Below the pieces are notes generated by a model, which made no database searches, was not told where the DNA came from, and saw only the letters and a list, made by a program, of their open reading frames with translations. A program made the translations under genes and the position numbers. A stretch of DNA of 64,000 nt from CBFDBF01 sp050304615. Its GTDB lineage: Bacteria > Pseudomonadota > Gammaproteobacteria > Chromatiales > Chromatiaceae. Within the stretch, counting starts at the first letter, position 1. Each line of letters opens with the position of its first letter. Below, in pieces: positions 51,218 to 60,465 of this stretch. The stretch spans positions 186,001 through 250,000 of the forward strand of contig JBNLDW010000012.1 in assembly GCA_050304615.1 (NCBI GenBank), read 5' to 3'.

Positions 51218-51916
51218 CTATGCAATGGCTATCTCTGCCTGAATCGACTGCAGACTGCGTAGTGGATCAGGCGCAGCAGTGATCGGACGCCCTATCACCA
51301 AATAATCGGCCCCACTGGTCATGGCGTCGAGAGGCGTCATTACCCTTTTCTGGTCATCACTGGCGGCACTCTTCGGCCTGACTCCAGGGGTTACCAACAG
51401 GAAGCCGGCTCCCACCTGGGGCCTGATCAGCCCAGCCTCCAGCGGCGAACAAACCACTCCATCCATCCCAGAACTGGCCGCCAACATGGCCAGCCTGGTG
51501 ACATTATCTGCCGGAGTTCCAGGAAGACCTATCTCGGTGATATCCTCTGCTCCCATGCTGGTAAGGATGGTAACCGCAACCAGCAGTGGCCTCTCTTTTC
51601 TGGTGGCAAGCCGTTCACTTGCAGCTTCCATCATACGGCGACCACCAAGGGCGTGAACATTTATCATCCAAACGCCAAGATCGGCCGCTGCCGCGCAGGC
51701 CGCCGCAACCGTGTTGGGAATATCGTGAAATTTAAGATCTAGAAATATATCAAATCCACGTGCGGCCAGCTTTTCCACAAACCCAGGACCCAAGCGGGTG
51801 AACATCTCTTTGCCGACCTTCAACCTACATAGTTCTGGATCAAGCGCTGAGACCAGCTCCATGGCCTGCTCGGCTGTGGGAAAATCCAGCGCAACTATGA
51901 TTGCTCTATCTGCCAC
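51218..51916 (-). CDS. pyrF: Orotidine 5'-phosphate decarboxylase
   Basis: 232-residue TIM-barrel enzyme for the last step of UMP synthesis. The active-site motif is FLDLKFHDIPNTV (DxKxxD type), with ALDFP at the N-terminus and VTPGVRP near the C-terminus. The GTG at 51916 is chosen because GGAGG lies 5 bp upstream; an ATG at 51928 would add four residues and has no RBS. It follows lapB closely (18 bp). Confidence 0.94.
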   Translation of the reverse strand: MADRAIIVALDFPTAEQAMELVSALDPELCRLKVGKEMFTRLGPGFVEKLAARGFDIFLDLKFHDIPNTVAAACAAAADLGVWMINVHALGGRRMMEAASERLATRKERPLLVAVTILTSMGAEDITEIGLPGTPADNVTRLAMLAASSGMDGVVCSPLEAGLIRPQVGAGFLLVTPGVRPKSAASDDQKRVMTPLDAMTSGADYLVIGRPITAAPDPLRSLQSIQAEIAIA

Positions 51917-51934
51917 TACCACCTCCATCTGGTA

Positions 51935-53086
51935 CTATGTTTGTACCGGTTTAACGCTGCTCCAGGTGTGACAACTGGGACAGTGCCAATGCATGGTCTT
52001 GGCTCCAAAACCACAACTGTTGCACCTGTAGCCAGAACCATCCTCCACCATCTGTCTGATTAGACGTTGCAATATATCCATGGTATCCGCCACCGGGCAT
52101 GGGGCCTGTTTAAGGTGAAGGGCAAGTAGTCGCTCCAGTCCAGCTAGGCTGGGATTGTCTTCCAAATAGCTGCTAAGAGAATCTATCGCGGCATTTATCC
52201 CCTCATCTGCCTGGATAAGATTAGTCAATGCCAGGACCGCAGGGAGACTGCTACTATGTTCAACTGATTGTTGCAGATACTGTTTCAACCTATCCGTGCT
52301 ACCCAGACGCTGGTGACACTGAATCAGCGCGGGGATTATTTCAGAAAGGTATGCAGGATTTTGCACCCCCACCCTCTGTAGGATCTTTAGTGCTGACTTG
52401 TAAGCATTATGCTCCATCTCCATCTGCCCCAGCAGGATGGTGCCACGAACACAATCACTGTCGCTCGCCTGGGCCTTTTTTAGATACTGCGAGACCAGTT
52501 TATACTTACCACTTTTCTGAGCCTCTTCTGCCAACTCACAGTAGTAGTGGGCACGCTCCCTTGGTAGTGGATTCCCGCTAAGTGATGCCAGACTGGCCGA
52601 TACCCGCAGACATTGCTGCCACTCCCTCTCCTGTTCATATATAACCAGCAAGTGCCGTAACGCCTCCTCCTGGTAGAGATTGGATTCAGCCAGCTCCTCA
52701 AACAGCCCCTCGGCACGATCCAGCAGACCTGCGCTCAGATAGTCCTGCCCCAATGCCAACAGGGCCTGGGCACGATGATCACGCTTCAGGGTCGAGCGGG
52801 CAATCAGGTTCTGGTGGATACGAATAGCCCGATCCATCTCCCCTCGACGGCGAAACAGATTACCCAGAGCCAGATGAGTTTCCACCGTATCACTATCCAC
52901 CTCAAGCAACTTGATAAAGACATCAATCGCCTTATCTGGCTGCTCGTTAAGCAGATAGTTGATACCTTTGAAGTAGGCGGTATCGTGCTCTCTACTGCCG
53001 CCCTTTTTACTTCTGGTGCCCCGTTTGGCCGCCATCCAGCCGGAGGCGGCGGCAACTGGAAGCAATAACAGGACTACTTCCAGCAT
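51935..53086 (-). CDS. lapB: Lipopolysaccharide assembly protein LapB (YciM)
   Basis: 383-residue inner-membrane-anchored TPR protein. An N-terminal helix (VVLLLLPVAAASGW), then TPR repeats (AYFKGINYLLNEQPDKAIDVFIKLLE, HLALGNLFRRRGEMDRAIRIHQNLI and onward), and a C-terminal rubredoxin-like C4 metal site (YRCNSCGFGAKTMHWHCPSC). It regulates LpxC turnover through FtsH in E. coli. It follows lapA by 5 bp, as in E. coli, and is followed by pyrF. Confidence 0.96.
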   Translation of the reverse strand: MLEVVLLLLPVAAASGWMAAKRGTRSKKGGSREHDTAYFKGINYLLNEQPDKAIDVFIKLLEVDSDTVETHLALGNLFRRRGEMDRAIRIHQNLIARSTLKRDHRAQALLALGQDYLSAGLLDRAEGLFEELAESNLYQEEALRHLLVIYEQEREWQQCLRVSASLASLSGNPLPRERAHYYCELAEEAQKSGKYKLVSQYLKKAQASDSDCVRGTILLGQMEMEHNAYKSALKILQRVGVQNPAYLSEIIPALIQCHQRLGSTDRLKQYLQQSVEHSSSLPAVLALTNLIQADEGINAAIDSLSSYLEDNPSLAGLERLLALHLKQAPCPVADTMDILQRLIRQMVEDGSGYRCNSCGFGAKTMHWHCPSCHTWSSVKPVQT

Positions 53087-53091
53087 GACTA

Positions 53092-53379
53092 TTACAACCG
53101 CTCCAGAGAGGTTGTATGTGGTTTTATTGGCTCACCGGATAGCTGTTTGACCTGCCTCCGCATCATAAAATTATCCCGTCTAAGCCGCAGCATCTTAATG
53201 CTGACAACCAATACACCCAACAGTACACCCATAGACAACAGGGCTATAGCTACTAGTGCAAATGGTAAATCCAGCTCACCAAAGTAGTAATTCAGATGAA
53301 CGTTTCCGGAATTTAGCGCGGCAAACGCCGACCCTAGCAGAATCAGACAGATAAAAAGTATTAATTTTATAACTAGCAT
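53092..53379 (-). CDS. lapA: Lipopolysaccharide assembly protein LapA (YciS)
   Basis: 95 residues with two membrane helices (IKLILFICLILLGSAFAAL and FALVAIALLSMGVLLGVLVV) separated by NSGNVHLNYYFGELDLP, then a basic cytoplasmic coil (LRLRRDNFMMRRQVKQL). This is the LapA/DUF1049 pattern. It works with LapB in LPS assembly. Confidence 0.93.
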   Translation of the reverse strand: MLVIKLILFICLILLGSAFAALNSGNVHLNYYFGELDLPFALVAIALLSMGVLLGVLVVSIKMLRLRRDNFMMRRQVKQLSGEPIKPHTTSLERL

Positions 53380-53467
53380 TCACCACCCCCTCACATAGCA
53401 CTGTGGCAGGTATTTTATCATACCCGAACGACACTGCTTGTAGGGATTATTTGTTTTGTGTGGTGTA

Positions 53468-53486
53468 TTGCCCTAAATAAGGGCAA
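53468..53486. terminator. 7-bp perfect hairpin between fliK and lapA
   Basis: TTGCCCT at 53468-53474 pairs with 53480-53486 around AAATA. It lies 45 bp after the fliK stop on the minus strand and could mark the 3' end of the fliK mRNA; no T-run follows, so termination is uncertain. Confidence 0.35.
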
Positions 53487-53530
53487 GGATGCCGCTGGCA
53501 ACGACCAGACGAACTACGAGACCAGAGGAG

Positions 53531-54652
53531 TTAGGCATAATCATCCAGCAGGTGGTCACTCCGATAATAGTTAACCTGCTCACGCACTGCCATCTCTGAT
53601 GCAACACCATCATCTGCAGCGCTGGCGGCAGTTATACCTGACTCCTCCTGCTGTTGATATGGATCTAGTAGATCACTTCTGGCGCTGTTTTCACGCTGAC
53701 TAACATCTACATTTACCAAGTCAATGCCGCTCTCTGCCAACATCTCGCGCAGCCGTGGTATGGCCGCCTCCAGGGCCTCTTTTACGATACCGTGCTGAGC
53801 GGTAAAGCTGACACTGGCCTGATCATTTTTGATGGAGAGCTGGATATCGAGTGGTCCCAGATTCGGTGGCCTGATACGTACCGACGCCGACTGCACCTCG
53901 CGCCCGACCATCCACATGATGCGTTCCCCCACTGCCTGATCCCAACCCTTATCACCTGGTGGAATGGTTACCGCCTGAGGGACTACCACCTGTGCTGTGG
54001 ACGTAGGAAGACCGCTGGAACTGCTGGTTGGTTGTGCCATACCGATACCGTTCGACTCCATATTCAAGACCAGGTTGGAGACCATATCGACCATAGATGG
54101 CCCAACCCTGGGTGGAGTCACGACCGCCTGGGGTTCAACCATCGGCAGCTCCTGTTTGACCAGTGTGGCTATGCTATCACGCAGTAGATCGGTAGTGGCC
54201 TGTTGTTGGCCATGTTCAGCTCTGGTTTGGGTTTGGGTTTGTGGTTGGAATGGGAATTTAGACTGCTGCTGCGGCCTATCACCTAACTGTTTTGGCAACC
54301 CCTCACCAGCAGCCAGGGGATGAGGAAGGGTAGATGCAGTGGTCTGAGGGGTACCCCCGGCTGGCAAACCTACCTCCGCACCCTCAATCCCAAGAATGGA
54401 AAAAATTGCCGCAAGCGGCAACTCCTTGCCGTCAGCCAGCATCTCCTCCAACTGCATAAACTCCTCTTTCGACAGGCGACTACGCAACAGATCAAGCAAC
54501 TGCGGTGAGATCTCTGCCCCGGATATAAGCTCAGGAAGACCGCCAAATCCCGCGCCTCCAGCGGGTTGCAGCAGGCTGCCATCTTTAGTTGGCTCAACCG
54601 CAGAGGCCATTTGCACGATATTTTGGGCGACGATAGAAAGCGGGTTCTGCAT
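53531..54652 (-). CDS. fliK: Flagellar hook-length control protein FliK (canonical)
   Basis: 373 residues. The C-terminal domain is typical: WDQAVGERIMWMVGREVQSASVRIRPPNLGPLDIQLSIKNDQASVSF, then IPRLREMLAESGIDLVNVDV. The N-terminal 250 residues are Gln/Pro/Ser/Thr-rich and low in conservation, fitting the molecular-ruler part. The start at 54652 has AAGGTGG upstream; the frame extends to 54709. It is 16 kb from fliEFGHIJ, among housekeeping genes, and is the second FliK-type gene of the window. Confidence 0.92.
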   Translation of the reverse strand: MQNPLSIVAQNIVQMASAVEPTKDGSLLQPAGGAGFGGLPELISGAEISPQLLDLLRSRLSKEEFMQLEEMLADGKELPLAAIFSILGIEGAEVGLPAGGTPQTTASTLPHPLAAGEGLPKQLGDRPQQQSKFPFQPQTQTQTRAEHGQQQATTDLLRDSIATLVKQELPMVEPQAVVTPPRVGPSMVDMVSNLVLNMESNGIGMAQPTSSSSGLPTSTAQVVVPQAVTIPPGDKGWDQAVGERIMWMVGREVQSASVRIRPPNLGPLDIQLSIKNDQASVSFTAQHGIVKEALEAAIPRLREMLAESGIDLVNVDVSQRENSARSDLLDPYQQQEESGITAASAADDGVASEMAVREQVNYYRSDHLLDDYA

Positions 54653-54749
54653 AGCACCACCTTGTCTGACAATATTCTCTGCCAGAGTACATTGCAGGGA
54701 GCGTGCCAAGGTGGTCGGAAGGCTAGACGGTATTTACATAGCCCCAGTT

Positions 54750-55553
54750 TTATCGCAGTCCGAGGACGTCCTGCATGTCGTAGAGCCCATTCTGTTGCTG
54801 CATAATCCAGGTAGCTGCACGTACCGCACCATTAGCGAAGTTCATGCGGCTAGAGGCCTTGTGGGTGATCTCTACCCTCTCTCCCATCGCGGCAAACATA
54901 ACGGTATGCTCGCCCACAATATCCCCAGCCCGAATGGTCTCAAAACCGATGGTTTTGCGATCGCGTTCACCGGTCACCCCTTCCCGACCATAAACGGCGC
55001 ACTCTTTCAGATCACGTCCTAGGGCATCGGCGACTATCTCTCCCATCCGCAGGGCAGTACCGGACGGGGCATCTTCCTTAAACCGGTGGTGGGCCTCAAT
55101 CACCTCAATATCCACATCATCTCCCATCACCCGCGCCGCCATATCCAGCAGTTTGAAGCAGAGGTTTACACCAATACTCATGTTAGGCGCGAACACGATG
55201 CCAATATCCCTGGCTGCCGTTGCCAGCCGCTCTTTCTCTTCGTCATTCAGGCCGGTGGTACCAATCACCATTCTCTTCCCCCTGGATTGACATATCTCCA
55301 GATGGGCCATAGTTGCTGCTGGCCGGGTGAAATCTATCAGCAGATCAAAATCATCTACCACCTGCGCCAGATCGGAAACAATCTCTACACCGAGCTCTCC
55401 AACCCCGTCGAGGGCACCAACATCCATCCCCAACATAGAGCTAGCCGCATGCTCTGTGGCTGCTCCCAGCTCCATACCAGCGGTATCCTGGATCGCCTGC
55501 ACCAGATTCTTGCCCATTCTGCCTGCCGCGCCTGCTACAGCTACTCTAATCAT
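54750..55553 (-). CDS. dapB: 4-hydroxy-tetrahydrodipicolinate reductase
   Basis: 267-residue enzyme of lysine/diaminopimelate synthesis. The Rossmann motif VAVAGAAGRMGKNLV, TGL near residue 104, catalytic IEAHHRFKEDAPSGTALRMGE, and C-terminal ASSRMNFANGAVRAATW are all present. It lies 21 bp after dnaJ in the same direction, the usual gammaproteobacterial order. Confidence 0.96.
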   Translation of the reverse strand: MIRVAVAGAAGRMGKNLVQAIQDTAGMELGAATEHAASSMLGMDVGALDGVGELGVEIVSDLAQVVDDFDLLIDFTRPAATMAHLEICQSRGKRMVIGTTGLNDEEKERLATAARDIGIVFAPNMSIGVNLCFKLLDMAARVMGDDVDIEVIEAHHRFKEDAPSGTALRMGEIVADALGRDLKECAVYGREGVTGERDRKTIGFETIRAGDIVGEHTVMFAAMGERVEITHKASSRMNFANGAVRAATWIMQQQNGLYDMQDVLGLR

Positions 55554-55574
55554 TTGCTGTCCTCAGGGGTCCTG

Positions 55575-56714
55575 TTATAGACCCATCTTCTCAAAAAAGC
55601 TTTTTACCCCATCAATCCACGAGCTTGAGTGTGGGCTGTGTTTACTCCCACCCTTTTGAACACTCTCGTCCAGCTGTTGTAACAGTTCTTTTTGCTGCTC
55701 GGTCAGATTTACCGGGGTCTCTACATTCACCCGACAGAGCAAATCCCCTACAGAACCTCCGCGTACCGGACGCACACCCTTGCCCCGCATTCTGAACATC
55801 TTACCTGATTGGGTGCCGGCAGGTACCTTCAGTTTGACCTTACCATTGAGGGTTGGCACCTCAAGTTCGCCCCCCAGGGCCGCCGTGCTAAATCCAATCG
55901 GTACATCACAGAACAGATTGTTATCCTCGCGTGAGAAGATAGCGTGCTTCTTGACCGCTATCTGAACATACAGATCGCCAGACGGGCCACCACCATCTCC
56001 CGCCTCACCTTCACCAGAGAGACGAATCCGGTCGCCATTGTCTACCCCTGGCGGCACCTTGACGGAGAGCGTCTTGTGCTCCTCTACCCTTCCCTGACCA
56101 TGGCATATGTGGCATGGGTCTGTTATGACCTTGCCCTTACCATGACATCTTGGACAGGTCTGCTGCACCGAGAAAAAACCCTGCTGCATCCGCACCTGAC
56201 CATGGCCACCACAGGTGTCGCAGCTCTTTGGGCTGCTCCCTTTCTTCGCCCCACTCCCTTTACAGCCTTTACACTGAACCAGTGTCGGCACCCTAATTGT
56301 AACGGTAGTACCGGCTACTGCATCTTCCAGTGTAACCTGTAGGTTGTACTGCAGATCGGCACCGCGATGTACCCGCGACCCAGGCCCGCCACGCCCAGCA
56401 TTGAAGATATCACCAAATACATCACCGAAGATATCGCTGAAATTACCCCCGGCTCCCGGGCCTGGCCTTGCGCCCATAGATGGATCGACACCGGCATGAC
56501 CAAACTGGTCGTAAGCGGCGCGCTTCTGATCATCTGAAAGAATCTCATAGGCCTGTTTGGCCTCTTTGAAGTTCTTTTCTAGCTCTTCCGACTTATCACC
56601 GGTGTTACGATCCGGGTGATACTTCATCGCCAGGCGCCGATAGGCCTTCTTGATCTCCGCCTCACTGGCGTTCTTGCTGATCCCCAGAACTTCGTAGTAG
56701 TCGCGTTTGGCCAT
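55575..56714 (-). CDS. dnaJ: Chaperone protein DnaJ
   Basis: 379-residue Hsp40 co-chaperone of DnaK. J-domain with HPD (MKYHPDRN), Gly/Phe-rich linker (GARPGPGAGGNFSDIFGDVFGDIF), four CxxCxGxG zinc repeats (CKGCKGSG, CDTCGGHG, CPRCHGKG, CHICHGQG) and the C-terminal substrate domain. The start at 56714 (MAKRDYYEVLG) is preferred over 56729. Confidence 0.97.
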   Translation of the reverse strand: MAKRDYYEVLGISKNASEAEIKKAYRRLAMKYHPDRNTGDKSEELEKNFKEAKQAYEILSDDQKRAAYDQFGHAGVDPSMGARPGPGAGGNFSDIFGDVFGDIFNAGRGGPGSRVHRGADLQYNLQVTLEDAVAGTTVTIRVPTLVQCKGCKGSGAKKGSSPKSCDTCGGHGQVRMQQGFFSVQQTCPRCHGKGKVITDPCHICHGQGRVEEHKTLSVKVPPGVDNGDRIRLSGEGEAGDGGGPSGDLYVQIAVKKHAIFSREDNNLFCDVPIGFSTAALGGELEVPTLNGKVKLKVPAGTQSGKMFRMRGKGVRPVRGGSVGDLLCRVNVETPVNLTEQQKELLQQLDESVQKGGSKHSPHSSSWIDGVKSFFEKMGL

Positions 56715-56751
56715 CTTTATTTTTTTCAATATGTAATGTACGGCAAAATGC

Positions 56752-56771
56752 GCGGCTGCAGAGGCAGCCGC
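56752..56771 (-). terminator. GC-rich hairpin between dnaK and dnaJ
   Basis: GCGGCTGC at 56752-56759 and 56764-56771 form a perfect 8-bp stem around a four-base loop. On the dnaK-dnaJ transcript it is followed by GCATTTTG, so it may partly terminate or stabilise the dnaK message and lower dnaJ expression, as intercistronic hairpins do in other species. Confidence 0.5.
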
Positions 56772-56806
56772 ACATCTTGCACTAGCTTAGAATGATGGTT
56801 GAAGAT

Positions 56807-58732
56807 CTACTTCTGCTCGTCTTCGACCTCTTCAAACTCCGCATCAACCACATCGTCATCAGCTGATCCGGCAGTCGCCTCTGCTGCTGCCGCCTCACCT
56901 TCAGGTGTCTGCTGTTGTGCATAGATGCGTTCTGCCATTTTCCCTGAGGCTTCGGTAAGAGTTGCAGTCTTGGCTTCGATGGCATCTTTATCATCTGCCT
57001 TCATCGCCTCTTCCAACTCCTTTATGGCCGCCTCAATGCTCTCCTTTTCACCCTCTTCCAGCTTATCGTCACCCAGCTCATCCATAGACTTCCTGACCGC
57101 ATGGATCATGTTATCTGCCTGGTTTCTGCTCTGCGCCAACTCCTGGAAGGCCTTGTCCTCTTCGGCGTGGGCCTCTGCATCTTTCACCATACGGTCGACC
57201 TCTTCATCACTCAGACCAGATGATGCCTTGATGACAATAGACTGTTCCTTACCAGTAGCCTTATCCTTAGCCGAGACATTGAGGATTCCGTTGGCATCTA
57301 TGTCAAAATTCACCTCGATCTGCGGTACGCCACGAGGAGATGGCGGGATATCAGCAAGGTCAAACCGGCCTAGTGACTTATTGGCCGCAGCCTGTTCACG
57401 CTCACCCTGCAATACATGCACCGTAACCGCGGTCTGATTGTCATCAGCAGTTGAGAAGGTCTGCCCGGCGTTGGTCGGGATAGTAGTGTTCTTCTCTATC
57501 AGCTTGGTCATAACACCGCCCAGGGTCTCTATACCGAGAGAGAGCGGAGTCACATCCAGTAGCAGCACATCTTTCACCTCACCACCAAGCACACCGCCCT
57601 GGATAGCGGCACCAATGGCCACCGCCTCATCCGGGTTCATGTCCTTACGTGGCGCTTTACCAAAGAACTCTTCAACTACCGCCTGTACCTTAGGCATACG
57701 GGTCTGCCCACCCACCAGGATCACCTCATTGATCTCAGAGGCGCTGAGTCCTGCGTCATTCAAGGCGGTGCGGCATGGGTCGATGGTACCTCGAATCAGG
57801 TCATCCACCAGGGCCTCCAGCTTGGCCCGGGTGAGCTTCATATTAAGATGCTTAGGACCGGAGGCATCTGCCGTAATGTAAGGCAGGTTTATATCGGTCT
57901 GCTGACTGTTGGATAGTTCGATCTTCGCCTTCTCGGCGCCCTCTTTCAGACGCTGCAGGGCCAGTGGGTCATTGCGCAGATCAAAACCCTGATCCTTCTT
58001 AAACTCCTCAACCAGATAGTCGATAATGCGCATATCGAAGTCTTCGCCACCGAGGAAGGTATCACCATTGGTGGAGAGCACCTCAAACTGGTGTTCGCCA
58101 TCGATCTCGGCGATTTCGATGATGGATATGTCAAAGGTACCACCACCAAGATCAAATACAGCCAGCTTCTGATCGCCGCGCTTCTTGTCCATACCGTAGG
58201 CCAAGGCCGCGGCGGTAGGCTCGTTTATGATACGCTTCACATCCAGCCCGGCAATACGCCCGGCATCTTTGGTAGCCTGACGCTGGGAGTCATTAAAATA
58301 GGCCGGCACGGTGATAACCGCCTCCGTCACCTCTGCGCCAAGATACTCCTCAGCGGTCTTCTTCATCTTCTGCAGCACCTTGGCCGAGACCTCAGGGGCA
58401 GCCATCTTCTTACCATTGACCTCCACCCAGGCATCGCCGTTATCTGCCTTGACGATCTTATATGGAACCATCTTGATATCGCGCTGTACCACCTCATCAT
58501 TAAACTGACGGCCGATCAGACGCTTGATGGCATACAGGGTATTATTCGGATTAGTCACTGCCTGACGCTTTGCCGATTGCCCCACCAACACATCACCGTC
58601 AGCCGTATATGCGACGATGGATGGGGTGGTGCGATCACCCTCTGAGTTTTCTATTACCCTGGTCTTGTCACCCTCCATTACTGCTACGCAGGAGTTGGTG
58701 GTGCCGAGGTCGATACCAATAATTTTTCCCAT
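56807..58732 (-). CDS. dnaK: Chaperone protein DnaK
   Basis: 641-residue Hsp70. The signatures IGIDLGTTNSCVAVM, AVFDLGGGTFDISIIEI and VILVGGQTRMPKVQ are intact, with the interdomain linker DVLLLDVTPLSLGIE and a C-terminal acidic tail ending EFEEVEDEQK. It lies between grpE and dnaJ and has its own heat-shock-type promoter. Confidence 0.98.
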   Translation of the reverse strand: MGKIIGIDLGTTNSCVAVMEGDKTRVIENSEGDRTTPSIVAYTADGDVLVGQSAKRQAVTNPNNTLYAIKRLIGRQFNDEVVQRDIKMVPYKIVKADNGDAWVEVNGKKMAAPEVSAKVLQKMKKTAEEYLGAEVTEAVITVPAYFNDSQRQATKDAGRIAGLDVKRIINEPTAAALAYGMDKKRGDQKLAVFDLGGGTFDISIIEIAEIDGEHQFEVLSTNGDTFLGGEDFDMRIIDYLVEEFKKDQGFDLRNDPLALQRLKEGAEKAKIELSNSQQTDINLPYITADASGPKHLNMKLTRAKLEALVDDLIRGTIDPCRTALNDAGLSASEINEVILVGGQTRMPKVQAVVEEFFGKAPRKDMNPDEAVAIGAAIQGGVLGGEVKDVLLLDVTPLSLGIETLGGVMTKLIEKNTTIPTNAGQTFSTADDNQTAVTVHVLQGEREQAAANKSLGRFDLADIPPSPRGVPQIEVNFDIDANGILNVSAKDKATGKEQSIVIKASSGLSDEEVDRMVKDAEAHAEEDKAFQELAQSRNQADNMIHAVRKSMDELGDDKLEEGEKESIEAAIKELEEAMKADDKDAIEAKTATLTEASGKMAERIYAQQQTPEGEAAAAEATAGSADDDVVDAEFEEVEDEQK

Positions 58733-58779
58733 GACTCTATCTCTCCGCTAAATATTGCTGTTCTGTTGAATTACCCCAT

Positions 58780-58808
58780 AGATGGGGAAAAACCCTGATA
58801 TTTTCAAG
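58780..58808 (-). promoter_or_regulatory. Sigma-32 (heat-shock) promoter of dnaK
   Basis: Minus strand: CTTGAAA (58808-58802), 14 bases, then CCCCATCT (58787-58780). Both boxes match the sigma-32 consensus exactly. The -35 box overlaps the grpE stop codon (its TGA is part of CTTGAAA), and the -10 box belongs to the perfect palindrome CCCCATAGATGGGG (58774-58787). Confidence 0.8.
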
Positions 58809-59388
58809 CCTGTTCGTCTATTTTTTCTGTAATTGGCTGGGAAACTACCACCATGGCTGGACGTACCAGACGTCCGTTCAAGCTGTAGCCCTTCTGCATC
58901 ACCGCCAGTACGGTATTGGCCGGGATATCATCCCGTGGCTGCATCGACATAGCCTGATGGAGCTCCGGATTAAATGGCTCACCCTCAGGGTCTATCTTGG
59001 CCACCCCAAAGCGCTCCATTACGTCATCAAAGAGCTTGATGGTCAGCTCGCTGCCTTCGCGCAACTTATCCAGATCGGCCTCTGCATCCTGGGCCGCACC
59101 CAGCCCCAACTCCATACTGTCATGTACCGCCAGTAGCTCAGCGACAAACCGCTCCAGCGCGAATTTGTGGGCATTCTCCAAATCCCGTTGATGGCGCTTA
59201 CGCAAATTTTCCAGCTCCGCCTTGGCACGCACCAACTGATCCCAATGTTCATCCGCCTTGCTACGGGCATCCTCCAGCAACAGGACCAGATCCTCACCGT
59301 CATTAATATCGGTTACGCTGGCATCCTCTGCTGCAGTCTCCTCTTGCTCTACTCCAGGTATATCGCCTGCCTTATGTTCTTTATCCAT
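58804..59388 (-). CDS. grpE: Nucleotide exchange factor GrpE
   Basis: 194-residue dimeric co-chaperone that releases ADP from DnaK. The long N-terminal helix (LVLLLEDARSKADEHWDQLVRAKAELENLRKRHQRDLENAHKFALERF) and the C-terminal beta domain with GEPFNPELHQAMSMQ and GYSLNGRLVRPAMVVVS are typical. The gene diverges from nadK, with a sigma-32-type promoter in between. Confidence 0.96.
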   Translation of the reverse strand: MDKEHKAGDIPGVEQEETAAEDASVTDINDGEDLVLLLEDARSKADEHWDQLVRAKAELENLRKRHQRDLENAHKFALERFVAELLAVHDSMELGLGAAQDAEADLDKLREGSELTIKLFDDVMERFGVAKIDPEGEPFNPELHQAMSMQPRDDIPANTVLAVMQKGYSLNGRLVRPAMVVVSQPITEKIDEQA

Positions 59389-59426
59389 AACCCCTACTCA
59401 CCTCAATAGATTCAAATCAGACCATA

Positions 59427-59453
59427 TATATGGGTGCCAAAGTGTATTTCAAG
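59427..59453 (-). promoter_or_regulatory. Sigma-32 (heat-shock) promoter of grpE
   Basis: Minus strand: CTTGAAA (59453-59447), 12 bases, then CCCATATA (59434-59427), an almost full match to the sigma-32 -10 box. It sits about 40 bp before the grpE start. Confidence 0.75.
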
Positions 59454-59573
59454 CGCACAGCCAAATAATTCAGCCTACAACATCCCAGGTGCACGAGGAC
59501 TGAAACAGGTGTGAAATATCACCTTGGCGGCACCCTAGAGCCGTGCTAAGTTTCTCCTCACACTTCCATCTAT

Positions 59574-60458
59574 ATGGCAGAAAACACGAAAATGACCCAA
59601 CCATTCAGCTCTATCGGCCTGATCGGCAAACATGGGGATAGCAATATCCGCGACACCCTGCTGTCACTAAGCGACTTTCTGCTCGCCCGTGACTGCAAGG
59701 TCTTGCTGGAGGAGGAGACTGCCCTGCGGCTCCCCGACCACGGCCTGCCTACAGCCACGCTGGATAGTATTGGCGAACAGTGCGAACTGGCGATCGTGGT
59801 GGGTGGTGATGGCACCCTGCTGCACACGGCCCGGAGCTTGAACAACTCCTCAATAGCCCTGCTAGGGATCAATCTTGGTCGCCTCGGATTTCTCGCCGAC
59901 ATCTCTCCCGACAATATGCTGGAGACCATTGCGCAGATCCTGGATGGTGAGTTTGATGAAGAGCATCGCTCCCTGCTCCAGGCCACTGTCGGCGACCAAA
60001 CCATAGTCGCGTTTAACGATGTGGTTATACACAAGTGGAACGTGGCCAGGATGATAGAGTTTGAGACCTATGTGAATGGGTGTTTTGTAAATACCCAGCG
60101 CTCCGATGGCCTGATAATAGCCACCCCTACCGGCTCAACCGCCTACGCCCTATCTGGTGGTGGCCCCATCGTAGAGCCGAGCCTAAATGCGACTATCCTT
60201 GTACCGGTATGTCCCCACACCCTGAGCAACCGCCCCATAGTGGTGAATGGCGATAGTGAAATTGAGGTCATAATCAGCGACCGCACAGATCACGACCATG
60301 TGCGTATCACCTGCGATGGACTAAGCACCCTACCACCGGTAGATGGCAAGGTATTTATCCGCAAACATAAAAACACAATCCGCCTGATCCACCCCAAAGG
60401 GCATGACCACTTTAACCTGCTGCGGGCCAAACTTGGCTGGAGTGAATACCGAGTCTGA
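59574..60458 (+). CDS. nadK: NAD kinase
   Basis: 294-residue enzyme that phosphorylates NAD+ to NADP+. GGDGTLLHTAR, the catalytic motif, LGINLGRLGFLADI, and TPTGSTAYALSGGGPIVEP are diagnostic. ATGs at 59574 and 59592 are both possible starts. It is followed by recN seven bases after its stop. Confidence 0.96.
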   Translation: MAENTKMTQPFSSIGLIGKHGDSNIRDTLLSLSDFLLARDCKVLLEEETALRLPDHGLPTATLDSIGEQCELAIVVGGDGTLLHTARSLNNSSIALLGINLGRLGFLADISPDNMLETIAQILDGEFDEEHRSLLQATVGDQTIVAFNDVVIHKWNVARMIEFETYVNGCFVNTQRSDGLIIATPTGSTAYALSGGGPIVEPSLNATILVPVCPHTLSNRPIVVNGDSEIEVIISDRTDHDHVRITCDGLSTLPPVDGKVFIRKHKNTIRLIHPKGHDHFNLLRAKLGWSEYRV

Positions 60459-60465
60459 TACCTAC

